Shown here piece after piece: positions 21,223 to 32,592 of a DNA stretch of 64,000 nucleotides. This DNA is from Armillaria gallica (lineage: Eukaryota; Basidiomycota; Agaricomycetes; Agaricales; Physalacriaceae). Position 1 is the stretch's first letter; each line of letters opens with the position of its first letter. Where the stretch lies: NCBI GenBank assembly GCA_037576215.1, contig JBANDB010000011.1:2604001-2668000 (forward strand), given 5' to 3'. A program made the position numbers and the translations under genes. Below the pieces are notes generated by a model. The model saw only the letters and a program-made list of their open reading frames with translations. It was not told where the DNA came from and did no database searches.

Positions 21223-22137
21223 ATGTCCATCATTGTTTTAGCACGGCCCATAGTAGTCCGACCCCTGCGTATCTCTTGCACAAGATGCCTCTCAAGAATA
21301 AATACCCCTCAGGCTTCCTACATCAAACAATTGATGGACGTCCACGAACGCAAGATCACCCGTCTCCAGGGCTTATACGAGAAGAAGCTAGTCAAGCTTT
21401 GGAAAGAGTGGTACAGCCTAATAAACGCCAAATCGAAACGGGAACAACGAGAGCAGCAGAAACGATGGGCACGAGAACGGGAACGGGAACGGGAAGAAAG
21501 GCAAGAACGGGAACGGGAACGGAAACGGGAACAGGAAGAGTCGAAGAGGAGTCTTACTGAGCTGCAGCTGACGGTATTCGTTCTTTCTACTATTTGGAAC
21601 GTCTAATTCATTGTAGTCAGCACGACAAAATCGAACTTCTCCACAAGGTCGCATGGTACGGAGAAAATCTGTCTGCTGCTTCATCCTTGGGTATGTGCCT
21701 ATCTCTCCAAGTAGATGCTATATCCATACAGCGCAGACATCATCGATTCAATCTACCGACGGCACCTTGAAGACACGCTCCCTCCTGGCACGCAGTCCGT
21801 CCTCTCTGCGATCATCAACGGCGCGCTCGACGAACCTTCGCACACTTACGCCTACTCCCGACAAAAAGCTATCTCCCTCCTGGACCCTACACTCCAAACG
21901 GAAGAGGTCGACGAAGCTGGGCATGACCTCTATCGCGACTGCGTCGACCATGTCCCAATCCAGCCATACCGCCAGCCCATCGACCTGAAGGAAGGCCAGC
22001 TTCGCCTCCCCTCGATCGCTGCATATTTTGCGCTTGCCCATTGGTCCCGGGTGGAGATCTCGGTGTATTTCTTGAAGGGTGACGAGGTGGTGGCGAGTAT
22101 TGAAGACAGCTTCGAGTGTGATTATCAGGATGAATGA
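21223..22137 (+). CDS. Coiled-coil family protein D (273 aa), function unknown
   Basis: Exons 21223-21573, 21621-21690 (70 nt) and 21737-22137. The N-terminus MSIIVLARPIVVRPLRISCT is R-rich and acid-free. The coiled coil is expanded by a CGGGAA hexamer array (about 21475-21535) encoding alternating R and E. The C-terminal domain has DIIDSIYRRHLEDTL, GTQSVLSAIINGALDEPSHT and LQTEEVDEAGHDLYRDC. The stop lies 5 bp from the stop of the convergent F-box gene. Longest of the family; function unknown. Confidence 0.8.
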
Positions 22138-22142
22138 AATGA

Positions 22143-23224
22143 TTAATTCATGAGCGGAAAGTTGGCTGTGGAGCGGCCGCGGGGGAAAGAAGATACAGCA
22201 ACAGGATCCTCGTTCTATGAAAGATGTTAGAGGGTGAGCTTTATGAAGACAGCAGACGTACGGGCCACAAATTCGACGCGTCTGCGAACAAGGCAACACC
22301 GTGAGTGCGACATAGTCGTTCTATTGTATCAAAGCCAGGCTGAGACCTGGAACCCTTGTCACAGGTAAATGTCTTCAAAGGAAGAAGAACTATTAACGGT
22401 ATGAATGGACTCCACGGTGTTGACAGTGCGTGGGAGATTAAGTTAAAGTGCTCAATGGATCGGGGGAGGTTGTCGAGGGATGGACCCATCACAGGGAGAC
22501 TCGACAGGACAAACTCTTTGAGGTTGACACAGGACCGGAGGATGGACAAGGCGGTGTGGGAGAACCGGAAGATGCGGAGAGAGTGGATGTACGGCCCATG
22601 TGGGCGGAGGACGTCCTTCATATCTGCGCTAGGGAGGTCCATCAGTTCGAGGATGCGGAGAGACCCGAGAGAATTGGTCAGGATCCACGTGAGGATGTCG
22701 GCGCGCAGAGATCGCTTGAGGGCGAGCTCGTACAGGGCGGGAGCGGGAGTGGCGGGGAATGGGGGTGGGGCGACGATCTCCGTGCCGACGGTGAGGAAGC
22801 GGACAGTGGGGAGCAGGGCGAGGAGGTCGTACAGGATCGGGGACTGGACGCTGCATTCGACGAGGCGAAGGGCGCAGATGTTGGCGGTGGGCACCGAGGG
22901 CGGGAGAGTGAATACGCCTTGGGCGGACAGGCCGAGCTCGTACAGACGCGGGCAGTTGGTGAGGAGGAACGCAAGTCCGGGGACGGAATCGGGGGTGAGG
23001 ATGATGTCGAGGATGCGGATGTCGTCAAATAGGCGGACGGGGTGGACACCTTTGGGGATGTGTCTGAAGAGCAGTCTCTGGGCGCAGAGATACCATGAGC
23101 GTTGTGTACGTGAACACGCGGCCAATGTAGCGTAGTCTGGCTCTCTCGTCCATTTTTCTGTGCGGTAGTAGAGGCTCTCAAAGATTACGTGCACCAATTC
23201 AGGTGGGAGGGAGTTGATTGACAT
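22143..23224 (-). CDS. F-box protein (344 aa), copy at 22 kb
   Basis: Complement exons 22262-23224 and 22143-22214, 47-nt intron. F-box at the N-terminus (MSINSLPPELVHVIFESLYY ... AACSRTQRSWYLCAQRLLFR), then LRR-like leucine-rich segments, then the conserved final exon NEDPVAVSSFPRGRS...FPLMN. It is very close to the copies at 15 and 41 kb. Predicted Skp1-binding adaptor of an SCF ubiquitin ligase; target unknown. Here the head-to-head partner is not a coiled-coil gene: the shared linker breaks at about 23250 and a kinase-like pseudogene begins 69 bp away. Confidence 0.85.
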
Positions 23225-23293
23225 TGTTCGGCAATCTCCGATACTCCTTGTTTCACTCTCGTTATTCCTGAATCTTTTCCTTAGACTTCTACC

Positions 23294-24990
23294 ATGGCCC
23301 TGTCGCTGTCTTGGCGAGAATTTCTAGTTTTGCGCTTTCCCTCCCATCCTAGATTTGTGGACCCCGCTTCAACGTCAACTCATACAAGTCCATATTCCGC
23401 CAACATACCACCAGAATCAGAGGAACTCCTGCGTCGGAGCGGCTTGAATCGTACTTTCCTGAGGACCGTGCACTTCGGCATTCAAACGTTCATGGAGCAG
23501 ATGGGCATAATCGACGATTCAGTCACCCCCAACGAGCATCTCAATGCTGTTTGAGGAAGCTGCAAGAAAAAAGACTCACAAATAAATACGACGTCTTCAA
23601 AATGTACGAATGGTCGTCTCAGAAGTTGCCGCTGTCCTCGAAAGCTCCCTCTCTTCGGATCGGGTGCACTCAGAGACAGGCGAAATGAACTTGATAACCA
23701 ACCAGGACATCAAGGCGGTCGCTATGGAGGCAACACACCCTCGGATTCTTTATCGCTATGCGACGGAGCTTCAAAAGTTGCAGATTTACGAGCCTGTGGG
23801 TCAGGAGCGTGGCAGGTCCATGGCTGTCAAAGTCAGTCTCAGCACTGATATCTTTCGTTGGGATACTAAAAGTGACTGGCTTTAGCTTTGGCTTCTAGGG
23901 TATACCTGTATGCCACGGGCAAAATTTGGTCTTCTCTTCAGCGGGATATCTGCTATCTTGACCGAGCACGGTGCGCCGTTTCCTGTTTGGTGTCTGGTTT
24001 GAATTTGATGTCCCATTTGCGTCCAAGCCACGTACGATAGCGGGGAGCCCACTCTGCTGGTGTCTCCACACTACCATCTTTTTGACGACGACAATCCTCC
24101 AACCTTTGACTTCTGCGTCCTGCACGACGAAGGCAGACTTCCACTTCTGGCTGTCCTGACTAGTTTGCTCTTACCTGATGTCGTCGTGGACACTATCATT
24201 CAGCTGCCGCCACTGATAAACCCTCTGAAGATGCACTCCTTGCAAAGGTCGAGTCTCTCAACCAGGTCCCAACCAAAACTAAGCTCCCTTCGAAGAAAAA
24301 TCTGTGATCATCGACGTCGGACAAACTCGAGATTTGAAGATCACATCCATACCAGCTGCGGTACGTTCACCATAGAGTCGTTCCTCTCAGCCCTCTCTGA
24401 TGCAATCTTCAGCTGTTATTTTATGTGGATCATTCTCGTGCATCTGCGGCTCACACAGCTTTTTGTTACGAGAGTTTGTACCCGGTCCCTTCTGCTGACA
24501 CACCACGTCTTTCTGCTGTGGTGTCTTCTCTGTGGTCCGTGACCCCATCTCACGGGAAATTCATCACTGCAACTATGCTCGGGTCTGGCGTGGCACTCTC
24601 AGCGACAGCTCCTGTTTCCCCACTGGTCGTGACTCGTCAAGATGTATCCGTGACAGCATTTCGATGTGATGAAGAAGGAACTCAAGGCATACCAATACCT
24701 TTATAGTCATCAACCGCTCAATGTCCACCCCGCCTACTATAGCACATCTGCTATGCCTAGGCAGTTATAATCAGAATCATAATAATCTTGGCCGATGGTG
24801 GAGAGAGCATGGATCATTCATGGAAGGATGCAGGTTTTGAACCAGTTGAACTTGAAGTGTATGAATACTCACCATGCTTCACACATCATGTTGATTCTGA
24901 ATCCAAAATTCCATTTACTCAAAGTTGGTATATTACAGATATTGATAACATCTTGAAGATACTCTGGAACCACTTGCTTTCAATCTACAG
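23294..24990 (+). pseudogene. Protein-kinase-like pseudogene, copy at 23 kb
   Basis: Collinear with the intact kinase-like gene at 57.8 kb: MALSLSWREFLVLRFPSHPR, then MEQMGIIDDSV. A frameshift near 23530 follows (TPNEHLNAV, stop), then LESSLSSDR, RILYRYATELQK and YEPVGQERGRSMAVK. Later SPHYHLFDDDNP is preserved. A single-base insertion near 24545 shifts the frame just before the expected glycine-rich loop, and the ADGGES segment near 24797 is followed by diverged, CpG-poor sequence. The catalytic-loop region is not recognisable. Non-functional as a kinase. Confidence 0.75.
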
Positions 24991-25243
24991 GTCATTCTCT
25001 CTTCACAATCATTGATCATATATTAGCACTTTCAGTACCAGATCTCTGTCACACATGTACAGCTATTCCTAAACAGAGGTCATTTCTCTCATGGATCCCA
25101 ATACTCCATCCATAAGTCTAAGAATATCTTTATGCTGTATACAGGCTGTATAATTCTGAACAGGCAATGTCTATTACCAACAGCTTATTGATTCATGTGC
25201 ACTGCTTCTCAATACTATAAGAAGAACCCAGAGTAGTCCATGT

Positions 25244-25722
25244 ATTACTGTACTATTTCAACCGTAAGTTCACCTAACGCCTAACAGCAGACTCTGAACT
25301 GAACCTGTTTCATATGTCCTAATGCCTAACAGAGGGGTCTGAACTGACATCTGTGCAAACCAAAATAGGGCTAAAATTTGCCTCTTAAATCTAATTTTTT
25401 GTGCATAACTACGATAATTGTATAATAATGTATGTAAATCTGGCTTCCTCCTGATCTTCCTGCTCCCAAAACTTAGTGTCATGCCAGTTATCCTCAAAAC
25501 ACTTAAGCAGATTCTGGTAAAGGACTGAGAGTATGGTACTACATGTGCTAAGGTTTTTCAATTCAGCTCACTGAAGCTCAGGCCATGCTGGCTGAACTGA
25601 ACTGAACTGGTAAGTCCTAACGCCTAACATCAGTGTCTGAACTGACAACCTGATGAAATACTGTCATAACACCTAACAAAATTAAACAGTGACTGAACTT
25701 ACAGTTGAAATAGTACAGTAAT
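25244..25722. mobile_element. Non-autonomous TIR element (about 479 bp)
   Basis: Terminal inverted repeats of about 28 bp: the left end begins ATTACTGTACTATTTCAAC at 25244, and the right end (25695-25722) is its reverse complement with one mismatch (CCGTAAG versus CTGTAAG). The interior is non-coding, with repeated CCTAACGCCTAACA and CTGAACTGA motifs (near 25275, 25320, 25617, 25668). No transposase. MITE-like; the target duplication is not clear. Confidence 0.7.
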
Positions 25723-25873
25723 TTCCAGGTCCTCCAGCTTGAATCAAGTTAACCTTCCTCTGTTCTATAATAGCAACAGGATTCACTCATCTCCATATCA
25801 CTCCTGCTACTCAATGTTTCTACCAATTTCACCTCGTGACAACCCAGTCACATGTGATTCAAACACATGAACA

Positions 25874-27575
25874 GTGTGGGATATTTTGCAAAGCTGTATT
25901 GTGACTATCTTTGCATGCACATGGATTTCAGTTCATCCTAATGTTCCTGGGCCCAAGCTCAGAGCACAAGGATGGTTCTTTCTTGGCTTGCGGAGAGTGA
26001 AGTTGATGATTTTTGCTATCCTCTGTCCTGAAGGAGTCATTCTATGGGCATTTCGGCAAAGAAAGGCTGCATGTAGTGCTACAAGATGTAAGCTCCCTTT
26101 CTTCAGCTTCTAGAACAAACTCAGACCATCTCTTAGATAATCTATCAATGACACATGGATTCTTCGTCACCATGGGAGGATTTATAGATGCAGAGGGAAC
26201 TACCATTGAACTGGACTGGATCGATGCCTTTAAGGAACTAGAGCTTCCTCAAGGATTATATGATGCTATCTGTAAATTCACCAGAGAGGAGCTCCTGGAC
26301 TGTAGCAAAGGGGACATCCTATCAAAACTACTATCCCTTCTTCAGACTACCTGGTTTATTGCACATTATGCTACCAGAGCCATCCAATCTCTTCCACTCA
26401 CTCAACTTGAAACTGCAACATTTGCATTTGCTTGTCTTAATTTTGGCAACTACATTGTGTGGTGGCACAAGCCAATGGATGTGCAGGTCCCAGTCAAACT
26501 GGATGGATTTACTAGCACATGTGTTAGCAATGATTCTAGTTCTGCTTCCACAAATGACAGTCCTGCTGCTGTCAACAACACTATATCAATCACAGTCCAA
26601 CATCATAACACTTCCAATCCTTTAAATGCAAATATAGGAAATAATGACTACAATGGCTACCAATGGAATAATACAAACAGGACAGGATATTTCACTTATT
26701 TCCAGGTGTGTTATTTCACATTAAATTTCTAGCATTTTTAGAAAACAACCAACAAGCACTAGCTACAGCAGTTTTTAACATCTGACATATGGCTGCATCT
26801 TGTGTACCTATGCCAGTGGCAAAACATCTATGGACAGTTCCTTTGCTGGGCCAGACAACACCTATCTGAGCTTCTTGAAGATATTGATGTTATAGCAAAG
26901 ACTGCATGGAGACACTATTGCTTCTATCTTTATTTATTTACACCATGTAACCAGGGACACCGGTTATCTACCGGAGGTAGCCGGATAACCTAGATAGGTA
27001 GCTACATACGTTCCCTTCTCTTTAGTCTACCACCACCTGTACCGTCGTTTCTATGAATACCGAGCTCGTTCCTTGCACGTCTGTGTGAGCTGAGTTGTCT
27101 AGTGTTGCCCCGTGGCTACGGGCTTCCACACCAATCCTTTCAGGAGGGTATGGATCAAGTCACAGTTTCTTAGAAAATGGTGCTCCAGCATTGTCCTATG
27201 GCTGTCTGCATCCTCATTGGACAATGTTTCCAACTTTATATTTTGGAGCTTTCATTGGATCAATCTTTGGAGGCATTCACTGTATTTCCTGGTATTCCAC
27301 CTTTGGTTCAGACATTGAAAGTCTACTTTGGATTCTGGAAGATCTCTGCAGTGACAAGTATATGTGTACCTTTGATTTTTGCAGTTGTAGTATCTGTGGT
27401 GATTCAATATACTAGAGGGCTTATTCCAATGTATAAATTATTGGCACCTATTTTCATATCATTATATATATGTGCTAGAGTTTTCCTACTTGTAGATATG
27501 TTTCTTTCACTCCGTTCAGCTCCACCTGCAGTGTTTGAAGATGTTGACTGGAGCAGGTATATGCCACATTTATAA
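25874..27575 (+). pseudogene. Relic of a basidiomycete integral-membrane protein gene
   Basis: Pieces occur in order: IFACTWISVHPNVPGPKLRA (about 25910), THGFFVTMGGF (26154), SKGDILSKLLSLLQTTWF (26305), PLTQLETATFAFACLNFGNY with WWHKPMDVQVPV (26395-26500), then FGAFIGSIFGGIHCISW (27240) and VIQYTRGLIPMYKLL to VDWSRYMPHL (27400-27575). I recognise this as a multi-pass membrane protein family common in basidiomycetes, of unknown function. It is damaged: the last exon shifts frame near 27333 (extra ATTCTGG), and a solo LTR sits in an intron just before an acceptor. Confidence 0.75.
26946..27128. mobile_element. Solo LTR (183 bp) with 5-bp target duplication
   Basis: Starts TGTAACCAGGGACACC and ends GGGCTTCCA (TG...CA). 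It is flanked by perfect CACCA duplications at 26941-26945 and 27129-27133. It contains many CG dinucleotides, unlike the surrounding DNA. No internal retrotransposon sequence. Confidence 0.85.
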
Positions 27576-29750
27576 TTCAAAGAGTCTTAGACTACAAATT
27601 TTATAGACTTTATATGTTTTTTTTTACCTTTACTACTAGTACATGAAGAGAAGTGCATATGACAAGCATATTTTTGGACATAGACTCAGTAGTCCCTTGT
27701 AGTCATTCAGTAATTATAACTCAGTGGATACTATAGTGCACTTGAGGCCTTTGAAGAAATGGTATAAAGATGAGGGGGATTGTGGTAGGTGTTTCTCATC
27801 TTCCCATCTTCCCCACCTTCCTCCCTCCTCTCACACACTTTCTCCTCATTGTTATTTTTCCCTCTCCTTCAGATCATCTTTCATGGTGTTCTCGCTGTTG
27901 TACGCGCTCTCCTTGAGCTGGAGGATTCAGATCACGTGATCGTACCACCTGCCTTTTTGGATTTTGCTCGTTGATGGATATTCTCAATTTCTTTCTCTGA
28001 CCGTCACTGCAACGAGCTCGCTGTCGCTCAGGGTGAGCCCGTTTTAGTTTCTCGTTGTTTTGTTCATTTTTGACCTCGTTCAGGTTTCTCTCCACGCCCT
28101 CGATCTCGACGCGGCGGTCTCAAACTCGTGGTAAGCGCCGAGTCCAACGTGGCGTTGACTTTTTACTGAGTTTTTGTTCCAGCCATCCGAGCGCCGTTTA
28201 GACGACGACTAATGGTTTCTCTGATGTAGTGAGGTTCAGTACACAGTACGAGGGCTACTTCATATTTCATCTTATGCTGACAACGTGTAGAATTCGTGGA
28301 GACTATTTATTGGCCCCAAGATCAAGGTAGGGTCTTTACGGCCGGTGGAAAATTATGGTTTTGTCGGAGCAAGCGGTACATTTGACTCGATTTCTCTCCC
28401 TTTTTTCATACTGACACCTCGTTGGCTAGGGAACGAGACTAGTGTACACCGAGATGACAATGACGACGATAGGACCACCATTCGTAACGTGGACACGGTT
28501 TTGGCAACGGAGAAGAAACAGCTGTGACGAGAAGAATGGGAGGGAACTCGAAGGGCAGGTCGATGTGGGATAGACTCGCGGGGAAAGGTACGTTGTTGGG
28601 CCGTGACTTTTTCTTACTTGCTAAGTTTCCCCTAGATTTGGTACTGCTCCCCACGATAACGCGTCGTCAGCTGAATCTGAATCCAAACGCTAGGACCGGC
28701 CGTCGCTCACGCCAATGGATCTCTTGTAATTGTCGCTTGCGGGTTAGGGTACGTCTACCTCGCTCTAATACCTTTTCTGCTATCAATCTGCGGTTCTTCC
28801 ATGTAGGCTGCTTGATCACTGAGACGACGATGACGGCCGTGGTTGTATCCTTGACTATTCGCTGTGTGGATACATTCTGTTGAAGGGGAGGGGGTGGGTG
28901 GAAGGCAGCGAGGCTGTGAGGGAAGGTGAAGTGCTGCTTGACATTGAATGTGCTGGTGGATGCACGGTACGCGAACTTGCCCTTCTTTCTCACTCGGTGA
29001 CTGACGTTTCCGTCAGATCTACTCCTCCTTCAGACATGTCTTCAGCGCATTCGTACACCTGCCGAGTACGAATCCCAGCCAGAGGCGCCGCCATCTGTCC
29101 CACGCCAGCGAACGAAGCGATTCCTTGGCGTCGTTAATAGCAGGTGTCTTCACATCGCTCAAATACAGGATGGATGCGGCAGGCAAGGATGTGGATATAC
29201 GTGAGATTCGCAGGGGACGCGGGAATTAGTTGTGATAACAAAGTTATACACCTCTCTCCTAATTCTTGCGCGCTGGCCAAGCATTGGTTTTAGGATGTTG
29301 GGTGGGAACTAGTGATTCGAGTGCGGCATACCTTGCATGCACTAGGTATGCCGTCCTGCGTTTGAACTAAGGCTAACGTCATCCATCCAGATACAAACCA
29401 TGTAACGAAATCAAAAGGTATGTTCTATCTGTTGACTACAGCTGCTCTTGCTAATGAGCCTTACACAGATATATATGTTGTCACAAAACTACGGAAGAAT
29501 AAGAGGAGTTGTAAGAAAAGAGTACAGGCACATGTATGCAGTAGCACGTGGGGTGTGGATGTGGGTCGAGGAAGGGAATGGTCTTGTGCGCGGGAGGAAG
29601 AGCTCTATGCGGAGACGGGGACCTCTGTGGCTGTGCGGGGTGGTCGTTGAAGGGATCCCTGTCTCTGAGATGGGCGGCAAATCGTCGATTTAGTAGAGTT
29701 GGGCGATTTCCGGAAGGCACATCAAGGCAAAGATTGCATCGAAGTCTGCA
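27576..29750. other. Unassigned region
   Basis: CG-rich again from about 27890. Several plausible intron boundaries exist (for example donor near 28323 with acceptor near 28430, and donor near 28589), but no continuous product I recognise can be assembled. From 29480 to 29750 the sequence replaces the missing part of the truncated F-box copy. A gene fragment may be present; none is supported. Confidence 0.4.
29325..29354. repeat. Hairpin, 10-bp perfect arms
   Basis: CGGCATACCT (29325-29334) and AGGTATGCCG (29345-29354) around a 10-nt loop. Function unknown; could be a remnant element end. Confidence 0.6.
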
Positions 29751-29756
29751 TTCAAC

Positions 29757-30116
29757 GAGGTGGAGGGCGCGGATGTTGGCGGTGGGCATGGAGGGTGGGA
29801 GAGTGAACACGCCTTGGGCGGACAAGCCGAGCTCGTACAGACGCGGGCAGTGGTGAGGAGGAACGTGAGGTCGGGGATAGACTCAGGGGTGAGGATGATA
29901 TCATGGATGCGGATGTCGTCAAATAGGCGGACGGGGCGGACACCTTTGGGGATGTGTCTGAAGAGTAGACTTTGGGCGGGGAGATACCACGAGCGTTGTG
30001 TAAGCGAGCATGCGGCCAATGTAGCGTAGTCTGGCTCTCCCATCAATTTGTCCGTACGGTAGTAGAGGCTTTCTAAGACTGAGCACTAATTCAGATGGGA
30101 GGGAGTTGATGGACGT
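29757..30116 (-). pseudogene. Truncated F-box copy
   Basis: The reverse strand keeps the N-terminal third (EPDYATLAACSLTQRSWYLP, then GLSAQG and LHLVEC), then homology stops abruptly at about 29757. The start codon is ACG where paralogues have ATG, and an indel follows codon ~12 (LVLSLRKP for LVLIIFESL). It keeps the head-to-head position, 30 bp from gene E. Confidence 0.85.
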
Positions 30117-30146
30117 TGTTCGGGAATCTCCGATACTCCTTGCACC

Positions 30147-30927
30147 ATGTCCATCGTCGCATGGATCGCCCGGCGCCTGCGTATCCCAAACAACGAAATT
30201 CCCGTAAACTACAAGGCTGTCATAGACATGTACAAAGAAATCAACGAACTCGCAAATGATCGACTCAGGGCCTCGTACGAGAAAGAGATATCAGAGCTTC
30301 GACAGGAGATGAAGACAATAAAGGATAAAGCACACGAACAGGAACGACTGCAGCGCAAGGAGCATTTCGAATACTTGGATGTTCAGGTGTGTGATTACTA
30401 CTAGGTCCTTGCGTCGCTGATCTCTGCTCAGAGTGAGAATGTAAGTCTGCTTTACGAACTTGCCATGCTCAGAGAAACTGTGTCTGCCGAGACTTCATTG
30501 GGTACGTGCCTATCTCTCAAAGCAGACGCTATATTCATTACATGCAGATGTCATCTATTCGATTTACCGACGACGTCTCGATGACCCGCTCTCTCGCGAC
30601 CCACAGTCTGTTCTCTCAGCGATCATCAACGGCGCCCTCGATGGACCATGGCACAATTACGCCTACTCCCGCAAACAGGCCATCTCATTCGTAGGACCCG
30701 TACTCAGCCAAAACGCCGTGGACAAAGTCGGCCATGATCTCTACAACACTTGCTGTTCGCGTCTCCCACGGAATGGATACATGAGACGCATCGTCATCAG
30801 AAAAGGCCAAATTTCTCCTCCCTCGGTCGCAGCGTTCTTTTCCCTCGCTCATTTTTGTTCCCGGGCAGATATACAAGTGGAATATCACTCAAGAGATAGG
30901 ATCGTGAATTGGCCGAGCCACTACTAG
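30147..30927 (+). CDS. Coiled-coil family protein E (229 aa), MSIV subtype
   Basis: Exons 30147-30386, 30432-30501 (70 nt) and 30548-30927. The N-terminus MSIVAWIARRLRIPNNEIPV is basic and amphipathic. The coiled coil is SYEKEISELRQEMKTIKDKA followed by HEQERLQRKEHFEY. The C-terminal domain has DVIYSIYRRRLDDPL, PQSVLSAIINGALDGPW, SRKQAISFVGPVLSQNAVDK, HDLYNTCCSRLPRNGY and SVAAFFSLAHF. It is the only intact member of this subtype here; its F-box neighbour is truncated. Function unknown. Confidence 0.8.
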
Positions 30928-31009
30928 TATTCGTGCGAGCTTGTTTTGCATCGATAGAAATTGTCCGTATGCTTGACTCTTTCAACACCGTCTCCCACAA
31001 GCTTCAAAC

Positions 31010-31715
31010 CATGTCAGTCACTGCTCTACGAATGACCCGCATGCTTTCTCGACGCGTCCCCTCCGTATCACCAAACTAAGATCAGAGACCCAAGAACGCA
31101 TCACACTTCTAATCACTGCACATGAGTACGAAATGGACCGTAGCCACGATTTGAATGTGGAGTATCAAGACGAGATGTCGAGTGCCCTGGAGAACCAGGT
31201 ATCTGGACGTCAAGCAAAAGGAACTCCAAATTCTCCTCGACTGAGGAGGCGCTCATAGTACGCTTCGAGGGTCTTGACGGTGCTATACTATGCTCACTAC
31301 TCAGAGCGACAAAGTGGGGCTCCTCCATCGGGTTGTCCAGCTGAGGAACGCAGAGCCCGCAAAGGCCTCGTTGGAAATCATCGACTCGCTCTACCGACGG
31401 CGTCTCGAGGAAGATTTAGGACGGCTCTCCCTCGGCCCGCAGTCCGTCGTCGATGAAATCATGCCCTCGATACACCACTGCGCACGTACAGCTATTCCCG
31501 ACAAAGGGCTATATACCTCGTGCACTCGGAGCTCGACGCAGATGACGTCGACAATGCGGGCCATTGCATCTTATGAATCTTGTCGGAGGAAGTTAATCAA
31601 AATCATTTTGAGACATGAGGAGCTAGTTGATCCCTCGATTGCTGTATTCTTTGCGCTTCGGGCGAGGATTGGTGTGAAGCATCAGTCTTGTGGAATAGCG
31701 TTTGCTCGGCAGTAG
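31010..31715 (+). pseudogene. Decayed coiled-coil-family copy (MSVTALRM subtype)
   Basis: Starts MSVTALRMTRMLSRRVPSVS, then hits a stop. SDKVGLLHRVVQLRNAEPAK (second-exon equivalent) runs straight into EIIDSLYRRRLEEDL and GPQSVVDEI. The C-terminal part is frame-broken but ends DPSIAVFFALRARIGVK. The ~141-codon open frame 31290-31715 is the remaining open part. Confidence 0.65.
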
Positions 31716-32590
31716 GAACGTGCAGGAAAAGAGGTCTCTGAAGCGTCCTTGAAATTCAAGCTCAGCGCTCGCATCCCTACTGGCAGCGTCTGTGTTCGTT
31801 TTTTCTTGGTAAAGGTACGATACTTGTCGTTGATGTTGTCGATCCTAGTAGACGAGTAAATGAAAATTGGGGTTCGGCTATAACCTATGCATCGTCCAAT
31901 TTAGAGCAAAGCGAGCTTGATTGCTTAATTAGGCCAGCTCGTCTCGCGCTAGTGTTCAAGATCCTACGCCAGGGCGCCTGGTGGGCTTCTCACCTAATAA
32001 GTACTTAGTCGGAATCACCTTGGAATTGCTAGCTCGCTACTAATGCTTGCGGGTTGGTCTGGAATAGAAAAAAGAGGAGGGATACTACCGTGACATCAGA
32101 TAGTTTCAGGCGTCTCGGAAATGGATGATAAGCAACTGCTTGACCTTAGTCGGTCCTGCATTATCATATCCTTCCCATTCACCCCAAGGTATCGGCTACA
32201 GGTCCTGAGCTGAGAAGGATGAGCCCTTGACTTGAAGGATAAGGCACGCAGACAGGAACAACGCTGATAGATTATGGGACATTGACGTAAGGTTCTACTA
32301 GGGTATTGGTATACTGATTTGTTACCCACGGGCCGACAAAGTACATACTTATTCTAAGGCTCCCGTATATTCACAAACGACCACACAGACGTGTTACATC
32401 ATCCGAGTCGACTCTATCTACTGATGTCATCTCGAAGACGCCCTGGGAGTCCGATGAACACGGTAGGTCGTAAGGAAAACCTCGATATAAGCAACGCATA
32501 GACATAACAATGTACAAGAGTAAGCAGCGTGTCTCCAATGGGTTCGAATCCTCCAACAACCATCTAAATCCTCGTGCCACATCCGAGTTC
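31716..32590. other. Intergenic, no gene supported
   Basis: Only short frames without recognisable homology. A GGTTCGAATCC string at 32534-32544 does not fold into a tRNA. Confidence 0.4.
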
Positions 32591-32592
32591 GC

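Larger units (their letters stand above)
24850..27700. other. CpG-depleted segment
   Basis: Composition changes sharply here. No CG occurs in 25021-25260, nor from about 26225 to the solo LTR at 26946, while flanking DNA is CG-rich. The segment holds a TIR element, a membrane-protein relic and a solo LTR. Confidence 0.75.

Noticed and set aside
28524..28883. 119-codon plus-strand frame in the 27.6-29.7 kb region
   Set aside because: Crosses likely splice signals, no recognisable domain and no paralogue; cannot be supported as a gene.
32505..32580. tRNA gene suggested by GGTTCGAATCC
   Set aside because: No matching T-stem, acceptor stem or A-box on either strand.
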